This document shows, one piece after another, positions 32,227 to 40,898 of a stretch of 64,000 nt of DNA. How positions within the stretch are numbered: the first letter of the stretch is position 1; the number at the start of each line of letters is the position of its first letter. Both the position numbers and the translations under genes were made by a program. This DNA is from CAVVSD01 sp963757125 (lineage in GTDB: Bacteria; Actinomycetota; Thermoleophilia; Solirubrobacterales; Solirubrobacteraceae). The notes under the pieces were generated by a model. That model ran no database searches, was not told the origin of the DNA, and saw only the letters and a program-made list of their open reading frames with translations. The stretch is taken from positions 186,001 through 250,000 of the forward strand of contig CAVWQP010000002.1 in assembly GCA_963757125.1 (NCBI GenBank), written 5' to 3'.

Positions 32227-33438
32227 ATGCGCCGTCTGATCGTCCTCATCGTGTGCGTCGCGGTCCCCGTCGCCCTCTGGGCGGCCCTGCCCCTCGGGTC
32301 GACCGCCGCAACCCCGTCCCAGAGCAAGCTCGACGAGCTGAACGGGAAGATCGACCGAACGCGCGATCGGATCGGCCGCAAGAAGGGCGCGGAGAAGACG
32401 CTGTCGAGCGACATCGCGCAGTACACGAGCAGGATCAACCGCCTCCAGTCGAAGATCTCGACGCTCGCCGGCCGCGAGGAGGTCCTCCAGCGCGACCTCG
32501 ACGCCAAGCGCGCAGAGCTCGAGAGCCTCCGGGGCGAGCTGCGCTCCGAGCGCGCGCGGCTCGTCCGCCTCCAGCGCCGGCTGCGCGAGGCCCGCGCGAC
32601 CCTCTCGACGCGGCTCGTCGAGCTCTTCAAGGCCGACAAGCCCGACATCCTCACCGTCGTGCTCGGGTCGACCGACTTCGCCGACCTCCTCGAGCGCACG
32701 GAGTTCATCCAGCGGATCTCCGACCAGGACCGCCAGGTCATCCTCCTCGTGCGCAGCGCGAAGGTGGACGCCGTCGACACCGAGGCGCACCTCGCGAAGC
32801 TCGAGACACGGCAGCAGAAGGTCACGGCGATCGTGCAGTCGCGGCGCGACGAGATCGCCGCGGTGAAGGGCGAGCTCGTCGGCACGCGGGTCGGGTACGC
32901 GAAGACGCGCGCGGGCAAGTCCGCCGCGCTGAGCAAGGTGCGCGCGGATCGCAACGACCTGCAGGAGAACCTCGAGGCGATGGAGGCGCAGTCGGCGAAG
33001 ATCGCCGAGAAGCTGCGCGTCGCGCAGGGCAACCCGGGGGCCGGCCCGATCAAGCAGGGCTCGGGGCAGTTCATCTGGCCGGTCAACGGCCCGATCAGCG
33101 GCGTCTTCGGCGAGTCGCGCCCCGGCCACCTGCACGCGGGCCTGGACATCGCGGTCGCCGAGGGCACGCCGATCCGCGCCGCCGACTCGGGCCGGGTCGT
33201 GCTCATGCAGGGCGTCGGGTCGTCGGGCGGCTACGGCAACTTCACCTGCGTCCAGCACAACGCGACGACGTCCACCTGTTACGCGCACCAGTCGCGCTTC
33301 GGGACCTCGATGGGCGCGAACGTGAGCAAGGGCCAGGTGATCGGCTACGTCGGCAACACGGGCCACTCGTTCGGCGCGCACCTGCACTTCGAGGTCCGCG
33401 TGAACGGGACGCCGGTCAACCCGGCCTCGTACCTGTAG
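32227..33438 (+). CDS. EnvC/M23 family murein hydrolase or activator with coiled coil
   Basis: The 403-residue secreted protein has a signal peptide (residues 1-27), a long coiled-coil (about 30-260) like EnvC/RipC-type proteins and a C-terminal LytM/M23 domain. The domain has GHLHAGLDIAV and HSFGAHLHFEV, so the zinc ligands His, Asp, His and the catalytic His are kept. It may therefore be an active endopeptidase rather than only an activator. An upstream stretch of about 119 bases separates it from divergent htpX; I see no riboswitch there. Confidence 0.9.
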   Translation: MRRLIVLIVCVAVPVALWAALPLGSTAATPSQSKLDELNGKIDRTRDRIGRKKGAEKTLSSDIAQYTSRINRLQSKISTLAGREEVLQRDLDAKRAELESLRGELRSERARLVRLQRRLREARATLSTRLVELFKADKPDILTVVLGSTDFADLLERTEFIQRISDQDRQVILLVRSAKVDAVDTEAHLAKLETRQQKVTAIVQSRRDEIAAVKGELVGTRVGYAKTRAGKSAALSKVRADRNDLQENLEAMEAQSAKIAEKLRVAQGNPGAGPIKQGSGQFIWPVNGPISGVFGESRPGHLHAGLDIAVAEGTPIRAADSGRVVLMQGVGSSGGYGNFTCVQHNATTSTCYAHQSRFGTSMGANVSKGQVIGYVGNTGHSFGAHLHFEVRVNGTPVNPASYL

Positions 33439-33444
33439 CTCCGC

Positions 33445-34287
33445 TCAGTGCCCGCCGGCCAGGCCCTCGATCGGCCCGCGCCCGGGACGCGTCGCCGCCC
33501 GCCCCGGCCGCAACGACGCGAGCACCGCCAGCGCGCACGCCACCAGCGCCACGGACGGTCCGGCCGCCACGTCGGCCACGTAGGACAGCTCCATACCGCC
33601 GACGCCCGCGATCGCGCCGAACAGCGCCGCGAGGCGCAGCTGGACGACGAGCCGGTCCGACGCGCGCAGCGCCGCCGCCGCGGGCGCGACCAGCAGCGCG
33701 AGGACGAGCAGGTTCCCCAGGCCCTGGACGGACGCGACGATCGCGACCCCCAGCAGCACGAGCAGGCCGGCGGTCGTCCGGCCCGGCGAGACGCCCAGCG
33801 ACCGGGCGCTCCCGGCATCGAACGCCGTCACGCGCAGCGCGCGTCCGCCGAATCCCAGCGCGACGAGCACGACGAGCCCCAGGCTCGCCGCCACGGCGAG
33901 GTCGCCGTCCGTCGCGCCGAGCGGGTCGCCGAACAGCAGCTCGCCCAGCCGCGCCGGCGTGTCCGGCGCCAGCGCCAGCGCCACGCCGAGCCCGAACAGC
34001 GCGCCGACCGTCACCGCCACCGCGAGCTCGGACCCGATCCGGCGGTCGCGCGCGGCGAGCGCGATGAGCAGCGCGGCGACCACGATGCCGCCCGACGCGC
34101 CGAGCACGATCGGCACGCCGGCGAGCGCCGCGAGCACGAGCCCGGGCAGCATCGCGTGCGACAGCGACTCCGCCGCGTACGTGTGGCGCAGATGCAGGAT
34201 CCACACCCCCAGCGGCCCGCAGACGACGCCGAGCAGCACCACCTCGGCCAGCGCCCGCCGCAGCAGCTCGCTCTCGAGCAGCTCCAT
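33445..34287 (-). CDS. Metal (Zn/Mn-type) ABC transporter permease, ZnuB/MntB family
   Basis: The 280-residue membrane protein has about eight helices and the ABC-3 family start (EVVLLGVVCGPLGVWILHLR, then TYAAESLSHAMLPG). It is one of two permeases in this operon; a heterodimeric channel is possible. It is coupled to the ATPase gene by a one-base TGATG overlap. No substrate-binding protein follows it downstream; the next gene is convergent. Confidence 0.88.
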   Translation of the reverse strand: MELLESELLRRALAEVVLLGVVCGPLGVWILHLRHTYAAESLSHAMLPGLVLAALAGVPIVLGASGGIVVAALLIALAARDRRIGSELAVAVTVGALFGLGVALALAPDTPARLGELLFGDPLGATDGDLAVAASLGLVVLVALGFGGRALRVTAFDAGSARSLGVSPGRTTAGLLVLLGVAIVASVQGLGNLLVLALLVAPAAAALRASDRLVVQLRLAALFGAIAGVGGMELSYVADVAAGPSVALVACALAVLASLRPGRAATRPGRGPIEGLAGGH

Positions 34288-35024
34288 CAGCCGTGATCGT
34301 GGTGGGAGTGGACGGCGACGGTCTCCTCGCCGAGGGTCACGAGCTCCTCGCCGTACGTCGCGTGCAGCGCCTGCGCGGTGAGGGCGTCCGCGGGTGCGCC
34401 GAAGGCGATCTGCGCGCCGTTGAGGCAGAGCACCTTGTCCCATCGCCGCGCGTGGTCGATGTCGTGCGTCGACACCAGCAGGCCCCTGCCCTCGGCGCGC
34501 AGCTCGTCGAGGATGGCCAGCAGGCCGGCCTCGCTCGCGCGGTCCACGCCGGTGAACGGCTCGTCGAGCAGCAGCAGCGGAGCGTCCTGCAGCAGCGCCC
34601 GCGCGATGAGCACCCGCTGGCGCTGGCCGCCGGAGAGCGCGCCGAACCGCGTCCCCGCCTGCGGCGCGAGCCCGACCCGGTCGAGCATGGCCCTCGCGCG
34701 CTCGCGCTCGCCCCGCCCGAGCCGCTTCCACGCGGGCGTGCGCGCGTACGCGCCCATGAGGACGACGTCGAGCGCGCTCACGGGGAAGTCCAGCCGCGCC
34801 CGCCCCGCCTGCGCGACATACGCCGGGCTGCCCTGGACCGTGCACGTGCCCGCCATCACCGGCAGCTCGCCGAGCAGGAGCCGCAGGAGCGTCGTCTTCC
34901 CGCCGCCGTTGGGGCCGAGGACCGCCAGGGCCTCCCCGGCGTCGAGCGAGAACGTCACGCCGCTCAGCGCCGGCCGGCCGGGCGCATAGCCCGTGACGAG
35001 CCCGGAGACCTCGACGAGGCTCAC
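34287..35024 (-). CDS. Metal (Zn/Mn-type) ABC transporter ATP-binding protein
   Basis: This is a 245-residue ABC ATPase: Walker A GPNGGGKTT, signature LSGGQRQRV, Walker B LLLLDEPF and the switch His in STHDIDHAR. The C-terminus ends His/Asp-rich (HSHHDHG), typical of zinc-transporting systems. I chose the GTG at 35024 because it overlaps the stop of the upstream permease (GTGA) and gives the standard start before VEVSGLVTGY. Longer open frame upstream is shadow of that permease. Confidence 0.88.
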   Translation of the reverse strand: MSLVEVSGLVTGYAPGRPALSGVTFSLDAGEALAVLGPNGGGKTTLLRLLLGELPVMAGTCTVQGSPAYVAQAGRARLDFPVSALDVVLMGAYARTPAWKRLGRGERERARAMLDRVGLAPQAGTRFGALSGGQRQRVLIARALLQDAPLLLLDEPFTGVDRASEAGLLAILDELRAEGRGLLVSTHDIDHARRWDKVLCLNGAQIAFGAPADALTAQALHATYGEELVTLGEETVAVHSHHDHG

Positions 35025-35845
35025 GCGGCCTCCCTCACGAGGGCCACCGCGGCGAAGACCACGCCGCCGAGCACGGCGATCGCGGGGCCCGGCGGCAGGT
35101 TGGTCCCATCGGCGAGCCAAAGACCGCAGATCCCCTCGGCCAGCGCGAGCCCGACGCCGCCGAGCAGCAGCCCGCGCATCGAGCCCGCCAGGAGTCGCGC
35201 GGTCGCGCTGGGGACGACGAGCAGCGTGGAGACGAGCAGCGCGCCGACGGCGGGCAGCGACGCGACGACGGCGAGCGCCAGCCCTCCCAGGAGCAGCCAG
35301 TCGCCCAGGCGCGACGGGACGCCGAGCGCCCCTGCGCCGCCGGGGTCGAAGCCCGTCGCCAGCCACGTCCGCCCAAGCAGCGCGGTGCACAGCAGCGCCA
35401 GCACGGCGACCGCGCCCGCGAGCCACAGGTCCGTGTCGCTCAGCCCGAGCAGCGTCCCGAACAGGAGGCGGTCGACGCCGGCGCCCGACGCGAAGACGTC
35501 ACCGGCGAGGATCGACCCGATCGCGAGCGCCGCGACGAGCAGCAGGCCGGTCGCGGCGTCGGCGCGCAGGCGCCCGTCGCGCAGCAGCCGCGCCAGCCCG
35601 GCCGTGTAGATGAGCGCGGCGCCCATCGCCGCGACGGGCGCGGCGATGCCCGCGGGTGCCGCGACGACGAGGCCGGGGAACGTCGCCGTCCCCACCGCGT
35701 GGGTGAAGAACGCCAGCCGCCGCAGGGCGATCCACGCGCCGAACAGCCCCCCTGCGACGCCGAGCAGCACCACGGCGAGCAGCGCCCGCTGCATGTACGG
35801 CGTGGTGAAGGGGTCGACCAGGGCGTCCACGGATGCTGCGAACAC
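35021..35845 (-). CDS. Metal (Zn/Mn-type) ABC transporter permease
   Basis: This is a 274-residue ABC-3 family permease with about eight membrane helices (MQRALLAVVLLGVAGGLFGAW, RLAFFTHAVGTATFPG). First gene of the three-gene unit. The GTG at 35845 is a tentative start; a second GTG seven codons later (SVDALVDPF) gives a more usual N-terminus. The unit contains two permeases and one ATPase but no solute-binding lipoprotein. Confidence 0.86.
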   Translation of the reverse strand: MFAASVDALVDPFTTPYMQRALLAVVLLGVAGGLFGAWIALRRLAFFTHAVGTATFPGLVVAAPAGIAAPVAAMGAALIYTAGLARLLRDGRLRADAATGLLLVAALAIGSILAGDVFASGAGVDRLLFGTLLGLSDTDLWLAGAVAVLALLCTALLGRTWLATGFDPGGAGALGVPSRLGDWLLLGGLALAVVASLPAVGALLVSTLLVVPSATARLLAGSMRGLLLGGVGLALAEGICGLWLADGTNLPPGPAIAVLGGVVFAAVALVREAA

Positions 35846-35848
35846 TAT

Positions 35849-35863
35849 CGAGATCCGTTCTCA
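35849..35863. promoter_or_regulatory. Possible Fur/Zur-type operator (weak)
   Basis: Just before the permease start lies an imperfect palindrome. On the - strand it reads TGAGAACGGATCTCG, with GAGA and TCTC arms. It resembles Zur/Fur boxes of actinobacteria in position and general shape (TGA...TCA-like flanks, A/T-enriched compared with surroundings), but it is not a close consensus match. Regulation by zinc or manganese is an inference from the operon it precedes. Confidence 0.3.
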
Positions 35864-35915
35864 TTCTCGCGACAGGGCGAGGCCGGCGACGCCGACGTGG
35901 CATCCTCTGCGCGCG

Positions 35916-37163
35916 ATGGCGACCGCCCAGAGCCTCTCCCACGTGTGGCCGCTCGGCACCACCCTGAACGCCGCCGGCCACATCGAGGTCGGGGGATGCG
36001 ACCTCGTCGACCTCGCGCGCGAGGTCGGCACGCCCGCGTACATCGTCGCCGAGGACGACCTCCGCAGCCGCGCGCGCGAGTTCCGCGAGGCGTTCCCCGC
36101 CGACGTGCACCTCTCCTTCGCGACCAAGGCGTTCCCGTGCACCGCGGTCCTGCGGGTACTTGCCGAGGAGGGGATCGGCGCGGACGTCGCGTCCGGCGGC
36201 GAGCTGCAGATCGCCCTGCGCGCCGGCGTCGCGCCGGGCATGGTCACGCTCCACGGCAACGCGAAGTCCGAACGCGAGCTCGGCGAGGCCCTGGACGCCG
36301 GCGTCGGGCTGATCGTCATCGACAACACCGATGAGCTGGACCGCCTCGATCGCCTCGCGACGCGCGAGCAGGACGTGATGATCCGCGTCGCCCCCGATGT
36401 CCGAGGCGACACGCACGATCACATCTCGACCGGCCAGGCCGACACGAAGTTCGGCTTCTCGCTCGCCGACGCTCCGACCGCCATGGAGCGCATCCGAGCC
36501 TCCGAGCGACTGCGCCTGCGCGGCGTGCACCTGCACATCGGGTCCCAGCTGCTCGAGCTCGACCCGTTCCGTCGCGCCATCGAGGCGGTCGCCGCGCTCG
36601 GCCCGATGGAGGCGATCAACGTCGGCGGGGGCCTGGGCGTCGCCTACACGCCCGACGACCACCCGCCGTCCGTGCAGGAGTACGCAGACGTGAAGGTCGG
36701 GGCGATCCGCGAGTACCTGGGACCCGACGTCGCGATCCTCGACGAGCCCGGCCGCGCGCTCGTCGCAGCGGCCGGCGTCACGATCTACGGGGTGCAATCG
36801 GTGAAGCGCAACGTCTCGACCTGGGTCGCCGTGGACGGGGGCATGTCCGACAACCTGCGCCCGATGCTCTACGGCGCCCGCTATGAGGCCCACCTCGCGG
36901 ACCGCCCGGGCGGCTCCACCCGCTGCCACGTCACCGGCAAGCATTGCGAGTCCTCCGACGTGATCGTCCGCGACGCGATGCTCGACGACCCCCGTCCCGA
37001 CGACATCGTCGTGACGCCCGTGACCGGCGCCTACTGCTACGCGATGGCCAACCAGTACAACGGCGTCCCACGCGCGCCCGTCGTGTTCGTGCGCGACGGC
37101 GACGCGCGCGTGGTCGTGCGCCGCGAGACCTACGACGACCTGCTCTCCCGTGACGTCCTCTGA
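35916..37163 (+). CDS. lysA: Diaminopimelate decarboxylase
   Basis: The PLP enzyme converts meso-diaminopimelate to lysine. In the 415-residue protein the PLP Lys lies in HLSFATKAFPC near residue 70, the phosphate-binding Gly-rich loop in INVGGGLGVAY near 240 and the C-terminal Cys/Glu motif in GKHCESSDVI near 345. The next residues, VTGAYCYAMANQYNG, carry the conserved Tyr. The gene starts an aspartate-family cluster with hom, thrC and thrB; hom begins within its last 14 bases. Confidence 0.93.
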   Translation: MATAQSLSHVWPLGTTLNAAGHIEVGGCDLVDLAREVGTPAYIVAEDDLRSRAREFREAFPADVHLSFATKAFPCTAVLRVLAEEGIGADVASGGELQIALRAGVAPGMVTLHGNAKSERELGEALDAGVGLIVIDNTDELDRLDRLATREQDVMIRVAPDVRGDTHDHISTGQADTKFGFSLADAPTAMERIRASERLRLRGVHLHIGSQLLELDPFRRAIEAVAALGPMEAINVGGGLGVAYTPDDHPPSVQEYADVKVGAIREYLGPDVAILDEPGRALVAAAGVTIYGVQSVKRNVSTWVAVDGGMSDNLRPMLYGARYEAHLADRPGGSTRCHVTGKHCESSDVIVRDAMLDDPRPDDIVVTPVTGAYCYAMANQYNGVPRAPVVFVRDGDARVVVRRETYDDLLSRDVL

Positions 37164-38385
37164 GCCGGGGAGGTTCCGGGTCGGCCTGCTCGGGCACGGC
37201 ACCGTCGGGTCGGCGTTCGCGACCCTGCTGGAGGCGCGCGCCGAGCAGATCGAGCTGACCACGGGCCTGCGTCCCGAGCTGACGGGCGTCCTGACGCGCT
37301 CGCGCGGGACCTTCGAGGAGATCGTCGACGGCTCCGACCTCGTCGTCGAGGTCATCGGCGGCGTCGACCCGGCGCGCGACTACGTGCTGCGCGCGATGCG
37401 CGCCGGCCGCCACGTCGTCACCGCGAACAAGCAGCTGCTGTCGCTCCACGGCGAGGAGCTCTGGTCGGTCGCGCGCGAGCACGGCGTGCAGCTGCGCTTC
37501 GAGGCGGCGGTCGCGGGCGTCGTCCCGGTCATCCGGGTCCTGCAGGAGTCGCTCGCGGCCGCGCACATCGAGCGCGTGCACGGGATCGTCAACGGCACGA
37601 CGAACTACATCCTCAGCGAGATGGCGCGAACCGGCGCGACGTACGAGTCGGCGCTCGCGGACGCCCAGCGGCTCGGCTACGCCGAGGCCGATCCGACCGA
37701 CGACGTCACCGGCCGCGACGCCGCGGCGAAGATGGCGATCATCGCGCGCCTGGCGTTCGACACGCCGGTGACGCTCGACCAGGTCCCGTACGAGGGCATC
37801 GAGCACATCACCGCCGACGACATGGAGTACGCGCGCGAGCTGGGCCTGGGGCTCAAGCTCATCGGCACGGCCGAGCGCATCGACGGCGGCATCTCGGTGC
37901 GCGTGCACCCCGCGTTCCTCTACGGCGGACATCCGCTCGCCAGCGTCGGCGGGCCGTTCAACGCCGTGACGATCGAGTCCCCCGACATCACCGAGATCAC
38001 GATGTCGGGGCCCGGCGCCGGCGGCCCGCAGACCGCGAGCGCGGTGCTCGGCGACGTCATCAGCGCGATGATCCCGCCGGCCTCGACGCCGGAGCCGTCC
38101 CAGCGGCTGGCGATCGTCGAGGACGTCGTGAGCGCGTTCTACCTGCACCTCGAGGTCGCCGACCGGCCCGGCGTCCTCGCGCAGGTCGCCCAGATCCTCG
38201 GGATGCAGGGCGCGTCGATCAAGTCGGTCGTCCAGAAGGGCCTGGGGCAGAACGCGCGCCTGGTGATGGTCGTGCACCCGCTCCTGGAGTCGCGCCTGCG
38301 CGCAGCGGTGGAGCTCATCGGGCGCCTGGAGTTCCTGCGCTCCCCGCCGCGCGCGATCCGGGTCATCGAAGCCGAGTTCACATGA
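37150..38385 (+). CDS. hom: Homoserine dehydrogenase
   Basis: The enzyme reduces aspartate semialdehyde to homoserine. The 411-residue product has an NAD(P) fold (GLLGHGTVGSAF near residue 12), the substrate domain with VNGTTNYIL and ADPTDDVTGRDAAAKMAI, and a C-terminal ACT domain (DRPGVLAQVAQILGMQGASI) that usually mediates threonine feedback. GTG at 37150 overlaps lysA by 14 bases, which implies coupling. Confidence 0.94.
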   Translation: MTSSEPGRFRVGLLGHGTVGSAFATLLEARAEQIELTTGLRPELTGVLTRSRGTFEEIVDGSDLVVEVIGGVDPARDYVLRAMRAGRHVVTANKQLLSLHGEELWSVAREHGVQLRFEAAVAGVVPVIRVLQESLAAAHIERVHGIVNGTTNYILSEMARTGATYESALADAQRLGYAEADPTDDVTGRDAAAKMAIIARLAFDTPVTLDQVPYEGIEHITADDMEYARELGLGLKLIGTAERIDGGISVRVHPAFLYGGHPLASVGGPFNAVTIESPDITEITMSGPGAGGPQTASAVLGDVISAMIPPASTPEPSQRLAIVEDVVSAFYLHLEVADRPGVLAQVAQILGMQGASIKSVVQKGLGQNARLVMVVHPLLESRLRAAVELIGRLEFLRSPPRAIRVIEAEFT

Positions 38386-38388
38386 GCG

Positions 38389-38434
38389 GCGAATGCTTCG
38401 CATTCGCTTGGCTGAACGTCGCAGGGCGACGTTC
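38389..38434. repeat. Two adjacent perfect hairpins between hom and thrC
   Basis: The 73-base gap holds two back-to-back inverted repeats. The first has arms GCGAATGC (38389-38396) and GCATTCGC (38400-38407) with loop TTC. The second has arms GAACGTCGC (38414-38422) and GCGACGTTC (38426-38434) with loop AGG. Only six bases separate them. No U-tract follows, so they are not standard terminators. A role in RNA processing, translation control of thrC or a short mobile palindromic repeat are all possible. Confidence 0.75.
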
Positions 38435-38458
38435 TGCGGGGATCGTTGAGGGCTCGGA

Positions 38459-39475
38459 ATGAGCATGGGCCTCATCGACCGCTTCAGGGATCGCCTCCCC
38501 TTCGAGGACGGCGACCCCGTCATCACGCTCGGCGAGGGCTCGACGCCGCTCGTGCACGCCCCGCACGTGTCCGAGCTGGTCGGCGCGGAGGTGTGGCTGA
38601 AGCTCGAGGGCTCCAACCCCACCGGGTCCTTCAAGGACCGCGGCATGACCTGCGCGGTGTCGGCCGCCGTCCGCGAGGGCGCGGAGGCCGTGATCTGCGC
38701 GTCCACGGGCAACACCGCCGCGAGCGCCGCCGCCTACGCGGCGCGGGCGGGGCTCACGGGCGCCGTCATCGTCCCCGACGGGCGCATCGCCACCGGCAAG
38801 CTCGCCCAGGCGCTCATGCACGGCGCGCGCGTCGTCGCGCTGCGCGGCAACTTCGACGAGGCGCTCGCGCTCGTGCGCCAGCTGTGCGCGAAGCACCCGA
38901 TCGCGCTCGTCAACTCCGTCAACCCGTACCGTCTCGAGGGCCAGAAGACGGGGGCGTTCGAGGTCGTCGCCGACCTCGGCGGCGCGCCCGACGCGCTCTG
39001 CATCCCGGTCGGCAACGCGGGCAACGTCACCGCGTGGTGGCGCGGCTTCGTCGAGGAGGAGGTCGCGCCCCGCCTGTTCGGCTTCCAGGCCGCGGGCGCC
39101 GCGCCGCTCGTCGAGGGTCACCCGATCGCCAAGCCCGAGACGATCGCCAGCGCGATCCGGATCGGCAACCCGGCCCGCTGGGAGGAGGCGATGGAGGCGA
39201 TGACGGCGTCGCGCGGGATGATCCGCGCGGTGACCGACGACGAGATCCTCGACGCCTGGCGTCTGCTCGCCGCGCGCGAGGGCGTCTTCTGCGAGCCCGC
39301 CAGCGCCGCCTCGGTGGCCGGTCTGCTGCGCTACGGCGCCGACGGCACCGCCCGGATCGTCTGCGTGCTCACCGGCCACGGCCTCAAGGATCCGCAGACC
39401 GCGCTCGACCACGCCGGGGCCGTCGTGCCGTGCGAGCCGCGGCTCGACGCCGTCGAGCGGGCCGTGCTCGGCTAG
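38459..39475 (+). CDS. thrC: Threonine synthase
   Basis: The PLP enzyme turns O-phosphohomoserine into threonine. The 338-residue protein has the PLP-Lys motif NPTGSFKDRGM near residue 56, the ASTGNTAASAAAYAARAG block and the glycine loop PVGNAGNVTAWW. It is the short actinobacterial form. GAGGG lies six bases before ATG 38459; a second ATG two codons later is possible. It is preceded by the paired hairpins and followed directly by thrB. Confidence 0.93.
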   Translation: MSMGLIDRFRDRLPFEDGDPVITLGEGSTPLVHAPHVSELVGAEVWLKLEGSNPTGSFKDRGMTCAVSAAVREGAEAVICASTGNTAASAAAYAARAGLTGAVIVPDGRIATGKLAQALMHGARVVALRGNFDEALALVRQLCAKHPIALVNSVNPYRLEGQKTGAFEVVADLGGAPDALCIPVGNAGNVTAWWRGFVEEEVAPRLFGFQAAGAAPLVEGHPIAKPETIASAIRIGNPARWEEAMEAMTASRGMIRAVTDDEILDAWRLLAAREGVFCEPASAASVAGLLRYGADGTARIVCVLTGHGLKDPQTALDHAGAVVPCEPRLDAVERAVLG

Positions 39476-40318
39476 ATGATCCGCGTCCGCGTCCCGGGCT
39501 CGTCGGCCAACCTGGGGCCGGGCTTCGACGCGTTCGCCGCGGCGCTGGCCCTCCACCTCGAGCTCGAGGTGACGGAGACCGGCTCGTTCTCGTTCGGGAC
39601 CGACCTGCACGTGGCCCGCGACCGGCGCAATCTCGCGGTGCGCGCGTTCGCGCGCCTGCATCCGCCGGATCGCTTCGCGTTCCGGATGCGGTCGGTCATC
39701 CCGCTCTCCGGCGGCCTGGGCTCGAGCGGCGCGGCGTGCGTGGCCGGGCTGCTCGCCGCCGACCGCGTCCGCGGCGGCGGCTCGGACCTCCTCGGTCATG
39801 CGATCGAGATGGAGGGCCATCCGGACAACGTCGCGGCGTCACTGCTCGGCGGCGTGACCGCGTACGTCGACGGCCGCGCGGCGCGCCTGGAGCCGCCCGC
39901 CGGGCTGTCGGCGATCCTCGTCGTCCCGCGGATCCCGGTGCGGACCGCGGCCGCGCGTGCGGCGCTCCCGGCGACGGTCCCGCTCGCGGACGCCGCCGCC
40001 AACGCGGGACACGCCGCTCTACTGCTCCTGGGCCTGGAGCGCGGCGACCTCGACCTCGTCGCGTCCGGCCTGCGGGACCGCATCCACCAGCCCTACCGCG
40101 CGCACCTGTTCCCGCAGTCCGCCGCGCTCCTCGAGCGCGCTCCCGCGCTCGGCGCGCTGGGCGCGACGATCTCGGGCGCCGGCCCGACGGTGCTCGTCTG
40201 GGCGCGCACGGAGCGGGAGGCGGTCGTCAGGGAGGCCCTCGAGCGCGAGGCCCAGGGCTGGGCGCGCGTCATGCCCGCGGAGTTCGAGCCGCGCGGCGCC
40301 CAGGTCCTCGAGGGTTAG
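39476..40318 (+). CDS. thrB: Homoserine kinase
   Basis: The GHMP-family kinase phosphorylates homoserine, giving the substrate of ThrC. In 280 residues it shows RVPGSSANLGPGFDAFAAAL at the N-terminus and the ATP loop PLSGGLGSSGAACVAGLLAA near residue 78. GATISGAGPTVLVWA is the third GHMP motif. The ATG follows the thrC stop with no gap. The stop shares TTAG with that of the convergent gene. Confidence 0.93.
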   Translation: MIRVRVPGSSANLGPGFDAFAAALALHLELEVTETGSFSFGTDLHVARDRRNLAVRAFARLHPPDRFAFRMRSVIPLSGGLGSSGAACVAGLLAADRVRGGGSDLLGHAIEMEGHPDNVAASLLGGVTAYVDGRAARLEPPAGLSAILVVPRIPVRTAAARAALPATVPLADAAANAGHAALLLLGLERGDLDLVASGLRDRIHQPYRAHLFPQSAALLERAPALGALGATISGAGPTVLVWARTEREAVVREALEREAQGWARVMPAEFEPRGAQVLEG

Positions 40319-40854
40319 AGGCCGGCCGTCGCGCAGCGCTCGCTGGCGAAGCCGCCCTTGGCCTTCGCGTAGTCCCACATGAAGATCTTGCCCGGGGCGA
40401 TCCGGTTCAGGACGCCGACCTTCGTCCCACGCGGCATCGTCTCCTCGAGGTCGCGGCTGCGGTGGCGCCGTCGGTCGTAGTTGCCGTAGAGGCCGACCTT
40501 CGCGCACGTGATCGTCGCCGGGACCATGCGCGTGCCGCCGAATCGCGTCGCCGGCGGCAGGACGTCGAGCGTCTTCGTCAGCGTGCTCTGGTCGCTCAGC
40601 GTGACGACGACCTTCTGCGGGCCGGCCGCCGCGGGCGCGCCGATCGGCGCGGTGCCGCAGGCCGGGCGGCCGATCGGAGCGGGGTCCCAGCAGATCGACT
40701 GCACGGACTGGCCGCCGCTGTCGCGGACCTGGGCCATGAGGGCCTGGCCTGCGCGGATGTGGTCGGTCTGTCCGCCGCTGAAGATGGCGTGCACCGAGAG
40801 GGATGGCGCGGCCGCGGCGATGGCGACCGCGGCGGCGAGGAGTCGAGGGCTCAT
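40315..40854 (-). CDS. Secreted hypothetical protein
   Basis: The 179-residue protein begins with a signal peptide (MSPRLLAAAVAIAAAAPSLS, cleavage likely after HA at about 23). The mature part is about 155 residues, with four cysteines (ICWDP, PACGTAP, ITCAKVG, SERCATAG) that could form two disulfides. I recognise no family. It ends with a basic segment (YDRRRHRSR) and a GKIFMWDYAKAKGGF stretch. It is downstream of the L,D-transpeptidase gene on the same strand (44-base gap) and is likely co-transcribed. Confidence 0.7.
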   Translation of the reverse strand: MSPRLLAAAVAIAAAAPSLSVHAIFSGGQTDHIRAGQALMAQVRDSGGQSVQSICWDPAPIGRPACGTAPIGAPAAAGPQKVVVTLSDQSTLTKTLDVLPPATRFGGTRMVPATITCAKVGLYGNYDRRRHRSRDLEETMPRGTKVGVLNRIAPGKIFMWDYAKAKGGFASERCATAGL

Positions 40855-40898
40855 GGCTCGGGAACGATCCCGCAGCCGGAAGGTCGCGCCAGGCGACG

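Noticed and set aside
30626..33206. Very long - strand frame fused upstream of a cupin
   Set aside because: Only the last 141 residues look like protein; the rest is antisense or out of frame to pspAB, htpX and the M23 gene.
38389..38434. Rho-independent terminator after hom
   Set aside because: Stems are perfect but no U-tract follows, and thrC starts shortly afterwards on the same strand.
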